Notes: generated by a model not told the origin, from the sequence alone. DNA of 64,000 nucleotides from Shewanella abyssi (GCF_023284025.1 NZ_JAKIKR010000019.1:1-64000); one strand, 5' to 3'. Counted from the first letter of the stretch, positions 52,803 to 62,572 are shown. A program made the numbers and translations.

Positions 52803-55240
52803 GCGAAAAATCGCACCTCGCAGCGCTGAGCTTCTTAGCCAAGCTCACAGCAACAAAAAAGTTAACTATCTGGTTAATTTTGCTATTTACCACGCTAGCA
52901 TTGGGTATTTTGCAATGGCAATCTGGCGCCAAGATCCAGACTGACATTTTGGCTATGCTACCTAAAGTGAGTGAAAATCCGCTGACGCAGCGGGCCATCG
53001 CTCAAGTTGAGCAACAGTTAGCCAATCGGTTCTATATTGGGGTTGTTAGCGCAGACCAGAACACGGCGGTTAGCGCGGCCACCATGTTAATGCAGCAGTT
53101 AAAATCCACCAGCTCAGCGGTATTCACTGATATATCCAGTGCAGACATTTCACAAGCTGAAGCCCTGAATGCTTTTTATTTTCCGTACCGATTCAACCTG
53201 CTAACAGACAAACAACAACAGCAACTCACGCAGCAGCAGTGGCAGCAGCTAACGCAAGCAAGTTTACAGCAACTTTATAGCGCCTTTAGCTACGCTAATA
53301 GTGCCTTAATCAGCCATGATCCCCTGCTGCTCTACCCCGATAACCTGTTAGCGCTTGCGCCCAAACAAGCACTCAGTATCGACAACGGCGTACTCATCAC
53401 TCGACTACCCAGTAGTGATGCCGAAGCAGCACCAGGCTTTGTCGCCATCGTAATGGCAACAGGGTTACAAAGCGCCTTTAGTCCTGATGCCCAGCAATCG
53501 CAGCTGGCAGCGCTTGAGTTGGCAAAAAAGACCGTAACGAGCAACTTCCCCGAGGTTGATTTTTTACACGCTGGCGCACTGTTTCATGCCGCGGCTGCGA
53601 CTGACAATGCTAAAAAGGAAGTATCAAGCATTGGCCTTATCTCCCTTATTGGGGTTATCGCCTTAGTCTGGTTTGCCTTTCGCTCGGTTATACCATTAAT
53701 GATCGCCATGGTAACGCTGAGCTGCAGCCTACTGTTTGCCGTTGTGCTTACTCTTGTGGTGTTTGGTGAGCTGCACCTGCTCACGCTAGTATTTGGTACT
53801 AGCCTTATTGGCATCGCCATTGATTACTGTTTTCACTTTTATTGCGAGCGCTTAAATAATCCTCAGTATGATGCTAACCATACGTCGTTAGCCATTCTGC
53901 CAGCGATTTCATTGGCCCTACTCACTAGCATTATCGCCTACGGCTCGCTGGGGTTAGCGCCTTTTCCAGGCATGCAGCAGGTCGCCATATTTTGCGCTGC
54001 AGGTCTGCTCGGCGCTTATTTAACCTTAGTGTTTGCCTACCCGGCGTTAGCGAGCGCAAAACTCAATAGCGGCCAACGCCAGCTTGAACTTGCAGACCAA
54101 TACCAAGGTTTTATGCTCAAACGCGCCGTGCCGTCATCACGGTTTTCAGCAGGGTTGTTGCTACTTGGCTGTATGGTTTTTATTGGCATCGGTCTATCAC
54201 AACTAAGCAGTGATGATGATATTCGTCAGTTACAACACACACCGCCAGCGATTCAGCAACAAGAAGACACCCTGCGTACCGTGCTCAGTGGCGGCACCGA
54301 TAATCAATTTCTGCTGATTAAAGGGCAGTCAGAAGAGGACGTAAAACAAGAATTGGAGCAGATAGAGCCCATTCTTGAATTAGCAGAACAACAGCAATTG
54401 CTTGGCAATCACTTTAGTTTAAGCAGATTCCTACCCAGTGAAAAAACCCAGGCAACAAACTACCAGCTACAGCAGCAGATTTATCAGCAGCACCTTGGTG
54501 AAATTTTCGAGCTGCTGGGGATTGAAGACAGCATTAAACAACCATTAGCAGATGAGTTTACCGCAGCCAAAGCGCGTTATATTAAGGCGGATAATTTCTT
54601 ACGCTCGGCCGCAGGACAACAGTTAAGCTCTATGTGGTTAATGCCGCAACAAGACTCAGATTTAGATTCTGATTTAGACTCTGGCTACGCCTCGATAGTA
54701 CTGCTAGGAGGCATAAAACAACTCGATAAATTATCGGCACTTTTCCAAGATAACCCCAATGTTGATTTAGTCGATAAAGTCGGCGAAATATCTAAATTAA
54801 TGGGGCTCTATCGCCAGCTGACGCTTGGGTTACTGGTCATTGCATTGCTTGCGGCGGTTTGCATCTTTACCCTTAGGTTTGGCATCAGGCTAGCGTCGAT
54901 AATGGTTAGTGTGCCCGCACTTGCCGCAATACTGACCCTGTCCACCTTGGGGATAATGCTGGCGCCATTAACGCTGTTTCATGCGTTAGCACTGATTTTG
55001 GTGTTTGGGATCGGCATTGATTATTGTCTATTTTTCGCCGAAGCGGATCAAAAGACTCGTGGCGTGATGATGGCTGTACTCATGTCAGCGATATCGACAC
55101 TACTGGCCTTTGGCTTGCTGGCCTTTAGCCAAACACCCGCCATTAGTGCCTTTGGTCTGACCCTATTGATAGGCATTAGCTTTACGTTTTTACTGTCACC
55201 CTTTATTCAAATTTTCACAAGGAAAACACCTCAATGTTAA
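52799..55240 (+). CDS. apeM: APE cluster: MMPL/RND-type exporter ApeM
   Basis: An 813-residue membrane transporter with a first helix at about 22-41, a periplasmic loop, a block of six helices (~275-430), a second loop and six more helices (~672-805): the MMPL two-block layout. FGIGIDYCLFF and SLIGIAIDYCFHF are the paired sterol-sensing-like motifs. It most likely extracts the finished pigment from the inner membrane. ATGA and 7-bp overlaps with its neighbours. Confidence 0.88.
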   Translation: MSEKSHLAALSFLAKLTATKKLTIWLILLFTTLALGILQWQSGAKIQTDILAMLPKVSENPLTQRAIAQVEQQLANRFYIGVVSADQNTAVSAATMLMQQLKSTSSAVFTDISSADISQAEALNAFYFPYRFNLLTDKQQQQLTQQQWQQLTQASLQQLYSAFSYANSALISHDPLLLYPDNLLALAPKQALSIDNGVLITRLPSSDAEAAPGFVAIVMATGLQSAFSPDAQQSQLAALELAKKTVTSNFPEVDFLHAGALFHAAAATDNAKKEVSSIGLISLIGVIALVWFAFRSVIPLMIAMVTLSCSLLFAVVLTLVVFGELHLLTLVFGTSLIGIAIDYCFHFYCERLNNPQYDANHTSLAILPAISLALLTSIIAYGSLGLAPFPGMQQVAIFCAAGLLGAYLTLVFAYPALASAKLNSGQRQLELADQYQGFMLKRAVPSSRFSAGLLLLGCMVFIGIGLSQLSSDDDIRQLQHTPPAIQQQEDTLRTVLSGGTDNQFLLIKGQSEEDVKQELEQIEPILELAEQQQLLGNHFSLSRFLPSEKTQATNYQLQQQIYQQHLGEIFELLGIEDSIKQPLADEFTAAKARYIKADNFLRSAAGQQLSSMWLMPQQDSDLDSDLDSGYASIVLLGGIKQLDKLSALFQDNPNVDLVDKVGEISKLMGLYRQLTLGLLVIALLAAVCIFTLRFGIRLASIMVSVPALAAILTLSTLGIMLAPLTLFHALALILVFGIGIDYCLFFAEADQKTRGVMMAVLMSAISTLLAFGLLAFSQTPAISAFGLTLLIGISFTFLLSPFIQIFTRKTPQC

Positions 55241-56511
55241 GCTCCAATGTACATCAGAGCACGATTACTTATGGTGTTGAAAAGAATGATGTTGAAGAGG
55301 TCGATGTAGCCATCATAGGCGCGGGCCCATCAGGGAGTATTGCCGCCAGTTTGCTACATGCTCAAGGCAAGCGTGTTCTAGTGCTAGAAAAACAACATTT
55401 CCCACGTTTCTCTATTGGAGAGAGCTTACTTCCCTGCTGCATGGAAGTGATTGCCGAAGCCAATATGCTCGACGCCGTAAATGCTGCGGGCTTTCAATAT
55501 AAAGATGGTGCAGCATTTAGATGTCGCGACCAATACACCAGTTTCGACTTTAATGACAAGTTCACTCCTGGGCCCGGCAATACTTTTCAGGTCGAACGCG
55601 CCAAATTCGACAAACTGCTGGCCGATGAGGCAAGTAAGCAAGGGGTAGAGATCCGCTATGGCCAGTCGGTCGAGTCGGTAAACTTAGACTCAGCGCCTGA
55701 ACTCACAGTGCAAAATGAAGCGGGTGACAGCTACACAGTTAAGGCAAAGTTCATCCTCGATGCCAGTGGTTTTGGCCGTGTTTTACCGCGGTTACTCGAT
55801 TTAGAAACGCCATCATGCTTACCTACTCGCAGCGCCGTTTTTAACCATATAAACGACAATATTACTTGTGCTGATTTTGACCGCAATAAGATCCTTATTA
55901 GTGTTCACCCTGACAACAAAGATATCTGGTACTGGTTAATCCCTTTTAGTCATGGCCGCTGCTCAATAGGCGTAGTGGCAGAGCCCCATCAACTGGGTAA
56001 CTTAACGGGCAACTTGGACGATGTCCTCCTTGATATGATTAACCAAGAGCCTGGCCTTAAAAAATTGCTCGCCAATGCTGAACTCGTCAATGATTCCACA
56101 TTATTGCAAGGATACTCAGCTAACGTGAAAACCTTAGCCACCAATAAGTTCGCCCTACTAGGCAATGCAGGAGAGTTCCTAGATCCTGTCTTTTCATCAG
56201 GCGTCACTATTGCCATGCAATCAGCCTCTTTGGCGGCTAAAGCGCTTATTAAGCAACTTGATGGTGAAGCGGTTGACTGGCAAGATGACTACGCCACGCC
56301 ATTAATGAAAGGCGTTGATACCTTTAGAACCTATGTCGAAGCTTGGTATGACGGCCGCTTTCAAGACGCTATATTCTATAGTGATCCCGACTTGACCATC
56401 AAACAGATGATCTGTTCTATTTTGGCAGGCTACGCTTGGGATCAAAACAATCCCTTTGTCAGCGAATCTAAAAGGCGCCTCAATATGGTGGTAGAGCTAT
56501 GTCGCAGCTAA
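55234..56511 (+). CDS. APE cluster: FAD-dependent halogenase-like monooxygenase
   Basis: A 425-residue flavoprotein. Dinucleotide site GAGPSG at 29-34. Both flavin-halogenase signatures occur: WxWxIP as WYWLIP (232-237) and FxxPxxSxG as FLDPVFSSG (315-323). Lys90 in GFQYKDGAAF fits the position of the catalytic lysine of phenolic-acid halogenases, and FPRFSIGESLLP is typical of that group. It is an extra gene beyond the core ape set, so it may halogenate the aryl head, as in brominated xanthomonadins. A generic oxidoreductase role remains possible. Confidence 0.75.
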   Translation: MLSSNVHQSTITYGVEKNDVEEVDVAIIGAGPSGSIAASLLHAQGKRVLVLEKQHFPRFSIGESLLPCCMEVIAEANMLDAVNAAGFQYKDGAAFRCRDQYTSFDFNDKFTPGPGNTFQVERAKFDKLLADEASKQGVEIRYGQSVESVNLDSAPELTVQNEAGDSYTVKAKFILDASGFGRVLPRLLDLETPSCLPTRSAVFNHINDNITCADFDRNKILISVHPDNKDIWYWLIPFSHGRCSIGVVAEPHQLGNLTGNLDDVLLDMINQEPGLKKLLANAELVNDSTLLQGYSANVKTLATNKFALLGNAGEFLDPVFSSGVTIAMQSASLAAKALIKQLDGEAVDWQDDYATPLMKGVDTFRTYVEAWYDGRFQDAIFYSDPDLTIKQMICSILAGYAWDQNNPFVSESKRRLNMVVELCRS

Positions 56512-57158
56512 CTCATTTTATCAAGCCATTTCTAAAGAGCTTAAGCGTGTTCGGCTTAACGCTATTGGCAGGATGCAGCCAAACCTTGCAAAGACAAACC
56601 TGTGTAGATCTGCCAAGCAACGTCAGTTACTGCCTTGCGCCTCTTAGCGACGCTAACATAGGCGACAAAACTGAGCTCATAGCAGAGCGAAGTGTCACGC
56701 AAAAAACCACCATCAAAACCCAGTCGAGTCAACATGAACTGCTCACTCAACTGGAGCTTAATTCGCAGCAACTGACCTTAGTTGGCTTGGCGCCATTAGG
56801 GCAGCCGCTATTCACGCTCACTTACGATGGCGATAAACTTATCAGTGAGCAAAGCACATTACTTGGTGATCAATTTAAAGCCGAGTATCTGCTAGCCATT
56901 ATGCAGCTTATCTATTGGCGTGAAGACAGCCTCAATCGCCATTTACAAAATGGCTATATACAGGGCTATAATTGCGATGTTGCTTACTGTCGACAGCTCA
57001 TTGCTGCAGAGCCGAATGCTAATGGCATGATGAAGAATAGCGCTGAAGATGCTCAGCCAATCGTCACAATCCGTTATAGTCAGCTTGAACCATGGCAAGC
57101 CAAGGTCAAATTACAGATTAATACAGCTGATTTCGAGCTCATCATCACTCCGTTATAA
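56499..57158 (+). CDS. apeN: APE cluster: DUF3261 lipoprotein ApeN
   Basis: A 219-residue predicted lipoprotein: lipobox LAGC with Cys26 and Ser at +2, then a LolB-like sheet domain (QLTLVGLAPLGQPLFTLTYDGDKL) and a second part with a YNCDVAYC cysteine pair. DUF3261 proteins occur in almost all APE clusters and may receive the lipid from ApeL at the outer membrane. Overlaps the flavoprotein gene by 13 bp. Confidence 0.8.
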   Translation: MSQLTHFIKPFLKSLSVFGLTLLAGCSQTLQRQTCVDLPSNVSYCLAPLSDANIGDKTELIAERSVTQKTTIKTQSSQHELLTQLELNSQQLTLVGLAPLGQPLFTLTYDGDKLISEQSTLLGDQFKAEYLLAIMQLIYWREDSLNRHLQNGYIQGYNCDVAYCRQLIAAEPNANGMMKNSAEDAQPIVTIRYSQLEPWQAKVKLQINTADFELIITPL

Positions 57159-57177
57159 ACCTATTAGGGAATTTAAA

Positions 57178-58407
57178 GTGAAGTCGAATAGCGCAATAGC
57201 AATAACCCAAATAGGTTTATCTACACCACTGGGAGACACGCCAAAATCTGTGCTTAACAACCTCATTGCCGCTAATATAGAGGGGATGCAATGGCGTGAT
57301 GACTTAATGTTTGCCCGCCCAGTACTGGTTGGTGAAGTAGCAACCAAGCTCCCAGAGCTCGGGCCGCAATGGCAACAGTTTGATAGCCGTAATAATCAGC
57401 TTGCCTTAGTGGCTGCGCTGCAGATAGAAGCATACGTTATTGAAGCTAAAACGAAATATAAAGCCAAGCGTATTGGTGTGGTCATTGGCACTAGCACCTC
57501 AGGTATCGCCACTGGCGAGCAGGCGTTAGCGCATCATAGTCAGCATGGCGAGTTCCCCACAGGATATGACTATTCACAACAAGAGTTGGGCGACAGCAGT
57601 CGGTTTTTACAGCGCTACTTTGGGCTCACAGGGCCTTGTTTAACGGTATCCACCGCTTGCTCTTCAAGTGCAAAAGCCTTTGCTAGTGCGCGACGACTAC
57701 TTAATGCTGATCTCTGTGACATGGTCATTGTTGGTGGTGTAGATTCATTATGCCAATTGACCCTCAATGGTTTTAACTCACTAGAATCAATCTCCAAAGC
57801 CCACTGCCAGCCATTTAGTCGCAACCGTGACGGCATTAACATTGGTGAAGGGGCGGCATTGTTCACCCTAGAGCGGGCAACCGAGCGGGACGATATTCTA
57901 TTAACCGGTGTCGGCGAATCCAGCGATGCTTACCACATTTCGGCACCACACCCTGACGGGATTGGTGCTATCACGGCCATGCAATCAGCGCTAAAAATGG
58001 CAAACTTGGATGCTGAACAAATTGGCTACTTAAACCTACATGGCACAGCAACACCCAAAAACGATGCCATGGAAAGCCGAGCCGTCACCACGGTATTTAC
58101 TAATCGAATTCCCCCGTGCAGCTCAACCAAGCCGTTAACCGGTCACACCTTAGGTGCAGCAGGCGCTATTGAAGCGGCCTTTTGCTACCTGTTACTGAGC
58201 GATTTAAACCTTGATAACAAACTGCCACCCCAGGTGTGGGACCAACAGCAAGACACTGACAACCCAGTATTGCCCCTCGTTACCTATGGCGATACCACAG
58301 TGCTGCAGCATGTTATGAGCAACTCTTTTGCTTTTGGGGGCAGCAATGCCAGCCTCATACTCAGCCGCCATAGAAAAACCACCGATGAGGCTGACTCACA
58401 TGTTTGA
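57178..58407 (+). CDS. apeO: APE cluster: beta-ketoacyl-ACP synthase ApeO
   Basis: A 409-residue condensing enzyme with an intact Cys-His-His set: Cys161 in VSTACSSSAKAF, His in YLNLHGTATPKND and His in PLTGHTLGAAGAIEA. Partner of ApeC in the KS:CLF pair. The start is a GTG (57178), with AGGGA 7 nt upstream; the ATG in frame at 57049 would lie inside apeN. It overlaps apeP. Confidence 0.9.
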   Translation: MKSNSAIAITQIGLSTPLGDTPKSVLNNLIAANIEGMQWRDDLMFARPVLVGEVATKLPELGPQWQQFDSRNNQLALVAALQIEAYVIEAKTKYKAKRIGVVIGTSTSGIATGEQALAHHSQHGEFPTGYDYSQQELGDSSRFLQRYFGLTGPCLTVSTACSSSAKAFASARRLLNADLCDMVIVGGVDSLCQLTLNGFNSLESISKAHCQPFSRNRDGINIGEGAALFTLERATERDDILLTGVGESSDAYHISAPHPDGIGAITAMQSALKMANLDAEQIGYLNLHGTATPKNDAMESRAVTTVFTNRIPPCSSTKPLTGHTLGAAGAIEAAFCYLLLSDLNLDNKLPPQVWDQQQDTDNPVLPLVTYGDTTVLQHVMSNSFAFGGSNASLILSRHRKTTDEADSHV

Positions 58408-58876
58408 TCTATCCACCCTTGCCAGCCAAAATGTTGAGCAATTTATTCCTCATCGCCAACCTATGGTGCTGATCAGTAACCTATTGGAGTATGAAACTGA
58501 TAATTTACTCACCCAAACCAAAATATCGGTCACTAGCCCCTATTTTGATGACAAGCTGCAAGGGGTGCCAAACTATGTTGGCATTGAATATATGGCGCAA
58601 AGCATTGCCGCCTTAGCTGGGGTTGAAGCACATCTTAGAGAAGACATTATCAGAGTGGGTTTTTTACTGGGGACCCGTAAGCTCAAAATGCATATTCCAC
58701 ACTTTAAAGCGGGCGAGACCTACCAAACTAAAGTCACTCGACTGTATCAAGAAGAGTCTGGCTTAGCGGTTTTCGACTGCAAAATAATGCACCACCAGCG
58801 AGTGGTAGCCGAAGCCAATGTGAACGTGTTTCAGCCGCAAGACACCAGTGCCTATATTGCAGAAGCGACTGACTAA
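58400..58876 (+). CDS. apeP: APE cluster: hot-dog dehydratase subunit ApeP
   Basis: A 158-residue hot-dog protein (FIPHRQPMVLI; NYVGIEYMAQSIAAL, with the acidic residue of the dehydratase site). Works with ApeI on 3-hydroxyacyl-ACP intermediates. I chose the ATG at 58400 (GAGG upstream, overlapping the apeO stop) over an ATG five codons earlier. An 81-bp gap follows. Confidence 0.85.
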   Translation: MFDLSTLASQNVEQFIPHRQPMVLISNLLEYETDNLLTQTKISVTSPYFDDKLQGVPNYVGIEYMAQSIAALAGVEAHLREDIIRVGFLLGTRKLKMHIPHFKAGETYQTKVTRLYQEESGLAVFDCKIMHHQRVVAEANVNVFQPQDTSAYIAEATD

Positions 58877-58957
58877 CAATAAATTTAATACCACTTTATA
58901 GAGAGCAGTGTTAGCCGATTAAAACAGATAACAAAGGGCAGCTGTTAAGGATAAGAG

Positions 58958-59683
58958 ATGACTAAAAGAGTACTCATTACCGGTTCAAGTCGCGGCATAG
59001 GCAAAGCAATTGCATTAAAGCTGGCGGCTGCTGGCTTTGATATTGCCATGCATTATTATCAAAATAGCGACGCCGCCAACGAAACAAAACAAGCGTTAGA
59101 GCAATTGGGTGTGTCGGTATCTTGCCTTAAATTTAATATCGCCGATCGCGCAGCCGCAAAGCAAGCCATCGAACAAGATATTGAGCACCATGGCGCCTAT
59201 TACGGTGTAGTACTAAACGCGGGCATAAATTGTGATACCGCCTTCCCTGCGATGACAGCGTCAGAGTGGGACAGTGTAGTGCACACTAATTTGGATGGCT
59301 TCTACAATGTTATCCATCCCACCGTCATGCCAATGGTCCAAGCAAGACAAGGTGGCAGGATCATCACCATGGCCTCGGTTTCTGGTATTGCAGGTAACCG
59401 TGGCCAAGTCAATTACAGCGCCTCAAAAGCCGGCATCATAGGTGCCACTAAAGCCTTGTCGCTTGAGCTGGCAAAACGCAAAATTACCGTAAATTGTATC
59501 GCGCCAGGGCTGATTGAAACCGATATGGTGGCAGATATTCCTCAGGATATGGTTAACACTATCGTGCCGATGCGACGTATGGGTAAAACCTCTGAAATTG
59601 CAGGACTGGCTAACTTTTTGATGTCGGAAGATGCCGCTTATATCACTCGCCAAGTGATCTCCGTTAATGGTGGCATGATATGA
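58958..59683 (+). CDS. apeQ: APE cluster: 3-ketoacyl-ACP reductase ApeQ (FabG-like)
   Basis: A 241-residue short-chain dehydrogenase. NADPH-binding TGSSRGIG (8-15), NAG (LNAGI), catalytic Ser in SVSGIAG and YSASK. It reduces the polyketide beta-keto groups. AAGGATAAGAG precedes the ATG. Its stop overlaps apeR (ATGA). Confidence 0.92.
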   Translation: MTKRVLITGSSRGIGKAIALKLAAAGFDIAMHYYQNSDAANETKQALEQLGVSVSCLKFNIADRAAAKQAIEQDIEHHGAYYGVVLNAGINCDTAFPAMTASEWDSVVHTNLDGFYNVIHPTVMPMVQARQGGRIITMASVSGIAGNRGQVNYSASKAGIIGATKALSLELAKRKITVNCIAPGLIETDMVADIPQDMVNTIVPMRRMGKTSEIAGLANFLMSEDAAYITRQVISVNGGMI

Positions 59684-60921
59684 GCCATCTACCCCGCAGA
59701 GTCGTCGTCACAGGCATAGGTGGGGTCACGGCCTTGGGTCATGACTGGCAAACGATTGCGACTAATCTTAAGGCACAGAAAAACTGTGTTGTTCGGCTTG
59801 ATGAATGGGACAAGTTTGATGGTTTAAATACCCGCTTAGCCGCGCCGATCACCGATTTTGAAAAACCAGCTCATTATACTCGCAAAAAAATACGCTCAAT
59901 GGGCCGCGTCTCCATCATGGCAACGCGCGCCAGCGAGTTAGCATTGATTGATGCCAACCTGCTTGATGATCCTGTGGTGACATCAGGGGCGATGGGTATT
60001 GCATATGGCTCATCAACGGGCAGCACCGACCCTATTATTGCTTTTGGCGATATGCTCAAAAGCGGTGATATGTCAGGGGTCACGGCCACCAGTTACATTC
60101 GCATGATGGCCCATACAACGGCAGTCAATGTCGGGGTATTTTTTGGCTTAAAAGGTCGCGTACATACCACAAGTAGCGCCTGCACCTCGGGCAGCCAAGG
60201 CATTGGTTACTCCTATGAAGCGATAAAATATGGCCAACAAGACTTGATGCTTGCCGGGGGTGGTGAAGAGCTATGCCCAACTGAGGCGGTAGTATTCGAT
60301 ACTCTTTTTGCCACTAGCACTAAAAACGATACCCCATCAAAAACGCCAAAACCCTTTGATAAGCAACGTGATGGCTTAGTGATTGGTGAAGGTGCTTGCA
60401 CCTTAGTGCTTGAAGAGCTGGAACACGCCCAAGCCCGTGGCGCTAAAATCTATGCCGAAATTGTTGGTTTTGGAACCAACTCCGATGGCTTACACGTCAC
60501 TCAACCAAATGCAGCCACGATGGAAACATCTATCCGGCTGGCACTTAAAGATGCAGATATTGAAGCCAGTGCTATTGGTTACGTCAATGCCCACGGCACA
60601 GCGACAGACCGCGGTGATATCGCTGAGACTCAGGCAACCAGCGCAGTGTTTGGCCCATCCCAACCTATCTCATCACTAAAAAGTTACACCGGCCATACCC
60701 TAGGGGCTTGTGGCGCACTTGAAGCTTGGGTAAGCATACAGATGATGAACGAGGGCTGGTTTGCGCCAACACTTAACCTCACAGAGGTTGATCCCGAGTG
60801 TGGTGAGCTCGATTACATCAAAGATGACATTCGCTTACTCGAGACTGATTATGTCATGAGTAACAACTTTGCCTTTGGCGGGATTAATACTTCGCTTATT
60901 TTTAAGAAGTGGTCTAAATAA
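59680..60921 (+). CDS. apeR: APE cluster: beta-ketoacyl-ACP synthase ApeR
   Basis: A 413-residue condensing enzyme with Cys168 (SSACTSGSQG) and histidines in VNAHGTATDRGD and SYTGHTLGACGALEAW, the full KS triad. In APE systems ApeR is a separate KS that may act in initiation. It is the last gene of the cluster; a CCGCCT/AGGCGG hairpin lies at 60940-60960. Confidence 0.9.
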   Translation: MSHLPRRVVVTGIGGVTALGHDWQTIATNLKAQKNCVVRLDEWDKFDGLNTRLAAPITDFEKPAHYTRKKIRSMGRVSIMATRASELALIDANLLDDPVVTSGAMGIAYGSSTGSTDPIIAFGDMLKSGDMSGVTATSYIRMMAHTTAVNVGVFFGLKGRVHTTSSACTSGSQGIGYSYEAIKYGQQDLMLAGGGEELCPTEAVVFDTLFATSTKNDTPSKTPKPFDKQRDGLVIGEGACTLVLEELEHAQARGAKIYAEIVGFGTNSDGLHVTQPNAATMETSIRLALKDADIEASAIGYVNAHGTATDRGDIAETQATSAVFGPSQPISSLKSYTGHTLGACGALEAWVSIQMMNEGWFAPTLNLTEVDPECGELDYIKDDIRLLETDYVMSNNFAFGGINTSLIFKKWSK

Positions 60922-61084
60922 CAGATCTACAGCTGCCAACCGCCTTCAGTGAGGAGGCGGGTGAGTGCACATAGCGTTATACCGATAATGGAAAACGATT
61001 CATTAGGAAAAACTTATTGAATTAAACCTAATAAGCAGTTTTAATAGTGTCACTATCATTACATTACTATGCCAAGGAAAATCC

Positions 61085-61411
61085 ATGTCTGAAGTTATAC
61101 TTTCAAAGCTGTCTAACTGCCCACCTGGAGATAAGTGTTGGCAGCTTATCGAACAAGGCGCCACTGTCATTGATGTTCGTAGTCCTCAAGAGTTTGCCGG
61201 CGGACATCTCCCCAATGCTATCAATGTGCCGCTAGATACCTTAGCCACGTGGGTAGTAAGCATCGACAATTCAGAGCAGATTGTTCTACTTTACTGCGGC
61301 GCAGGTATCCGAGCGCAAAAGGGCTGCGATATACTAAACGCCAGCGGTTTAGCCAGTGTGGTTAATGCCGGTGCCCTTAAAGATCTATTGGCTTGTAAGC
61401 CGCAGGGCTAG
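61085..61411 (+). CDS. Rhodanese-domain sulfurtransferase
   Basis: A 108-residue single-domain rhodanese. DVRSPQEFAGGHLPNAINVPL and the active-site loop YCGAGIRA (catalytic Cys71) are present. Likely cytosolic PspE/GlpE-like sulfur transfer; no signal peptide. An alternative frame from 61047 is a shadow. Confidence 0.88.
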   Translation: MSEVILSKLSNCPPGDKCWQLIEQGATVIDVRSPQEFAGGHLPNAINVPLDTLATWVVSIDNSEQIVLLYCGAGIRAQKGCDILNASGLASVVNAGALKDLLACKPQG

Positions 61412-61436
61412 TAGCAGATAAACGGTGTGCAGCAAT

Positions 61437-61457
61437 TGCGTCAGTAATGCTGACGCA
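61437..61457. terminator. Hairpin between convergent rhodanese and dtd genes
   Basis: TGCGTCAG-TAATG-CTGACGCA, with a weak A-tract on the plus side. Confidence 0.55.
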
Positions 61458-61480
61458 TCAAAAGGCTGCTTCATCGCCTA

Positions 61481-61918
61481 TTACACCTGCAGGTTAAACG
61501 TCACCGGGCCATCATTCACCAGGGAGACTTTCATATCTGCGGCAAATTCACCGCTTTGGGTATTCGCCCCTTTCGACTGACAAAAATCAACAAAGCCGTG
61601 ATAGAGTTGTCGCGCTTGATCCGGTGTACCCGCTCCGGAAAAGCTCGGACGTAACCCACGGCCAGTATCTGCGGCCAAGGTAAACTGTGAAACCACCAGT
61701 AAACTCCCCCCCGCTTGCTCAAGGTTTAGGTTCATCTTGCCGTTTTCATCGGAGAACACCCGGTAACTCATGACCTTAGTGGCCAGTTTTTCCATTTTTG
61801 CGATATCATCTTCTCGCTCGACACCGAGCAACACTAAAAGACCTTTATCTATCGCTCCAATGGTTACACCGTCAACGACCACATTTGCTTCACTCACACG
61901 TTGAATCAAGGCTATCAC
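61481..61918 (-). CDS. dtd: D-aminoacyl-tRNA deacylase
   Basis: A 145-residue enzyme that removes D-amino acids (and Gly from tRNA-Ala) from tRNA. The signature SQFTLAAD (here [18 protein letters not shown]) and the Gly-Pro motif NDGPVTF are intact. It is downstream of a lipoprotein gene with a hairpin between the two. Confidence 0.96.
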   Translation of the reverse strand: MIALIQRVSEANVVVDGVTIGAIDKGLLVLLGVEREDDIAKMEKLATKVMSYRVFSDENGKMNLNLEQAGGSLLVVSQFTLAADTGRGLRPSFSGAGTPDQARQLYHGFVDFCQSKGANTQSGEFAADMKVSLVNDGPVTFNLQV

Positions 61919-61949
61919 GTAAAACTCTCCGACTAAAAAAGCAAAAAAT

Positions 61950-61985
61950 AATCGCCATGCTCACTCACATAAGTCATAGGCGATT
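61950..61985 (-). terminator. Terminator-like stem between lipoprotein gene and dtd
   Basis: AATCGCC and GGCGATT arms (22-nt loop), flanked by A- and T-runs on both strands. Confidence 0.5.
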
Positions 61986-62002
61986 TTTTGTAATGGATAA
62001 AC

Positions 62003-62572
62003 TTAAATTGATTTGAGTTGCTGCATCACAGGGATGGGTTTAATCACATCCTCTGAGCCTTCTGGCAGTGATTTTCCAACCTGACGCAAACCTTCATCGG
62101 TCCAAAGTATAAAGCGACGGATCTCTTCCATGCTTATGGTATCGACAAAGGTTGCAGAGCCTTGTACTTGAATCACTGCACCTTGCTCTCTCACCACAAA
62201 CTTGGCGAAGTTAAGCTTTTGATTGAGCGTACCAATCATGATCAGTATCTCTTTACTGCCCACATACTTAGGATGAATAGCATAAAAACGGCTCATCAAG
62301 ATACGGTCGATACCATCAGGGTTGATGCTTGGTTGCAGGATAAACTGACTATTATCAAAGTTTACCGCCACCCCATTAGGCCCAGCTTTAGTTGCTAAGT
62401 AATTTTTGCTGACTAAGGCTTCTAACAGCTTTGTTGACGCTTGTTCATTTGTCATACCACCTAAAGTCACACTATCAGGTGCTATCGTCGTCACTTCAAC
62501 GTCAGTGTTGTTTTCAGTTGCAGCGCAAGCAGTAAGGCTCATGACCAAGCTCGCTATTAGTAATTTTTTCAT
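62003..62572 (-). CDS. Lipoprotein of unknown function
   Basis: A 189-residue lipoprotein (lipobox LTAC, Cys16, Ala at +2). The mature domain (TKLLEALVSKNYLATKAGPNGVAVNFD... LMSRFYAIHP... VQGSATFVDTISMEEIRRF) is not recognised. I placed the start at the ATG within the stop of the upstream peptidase gene (ATGA overlap), with AAGGAA 10 nt upstream; a TTG three codons earlier is the alternative. Confidence 0.75.
   Translation of the reverse strand: MKKLLIASLVMSLTACAATENNTDVEVTTIAPDSVTLGGMTNEQASTKLLEALVSKNYLATKAGPNGVAVNFDNSQFILQPSINPDGIDRILMSRFYAIHPKYVGSKEILIMIGTLNQKLNFAKFVVREQGAVIQVQGSATFVDTISMEEIRRFILWTDEGLRQVGKSLPEGSEDVIKPIPVMQQLKSI

Noticed and set aside
44677-60921. Polyunsaturated fatty acid synthase or flexirubin cluster
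   Set aside because: All enzymes are separate small proteins, no multidomain PfaA-type gene exists, and no dialkylresorcinol (darA/darB) genes are visible; the order is that of aryl polyene loci.
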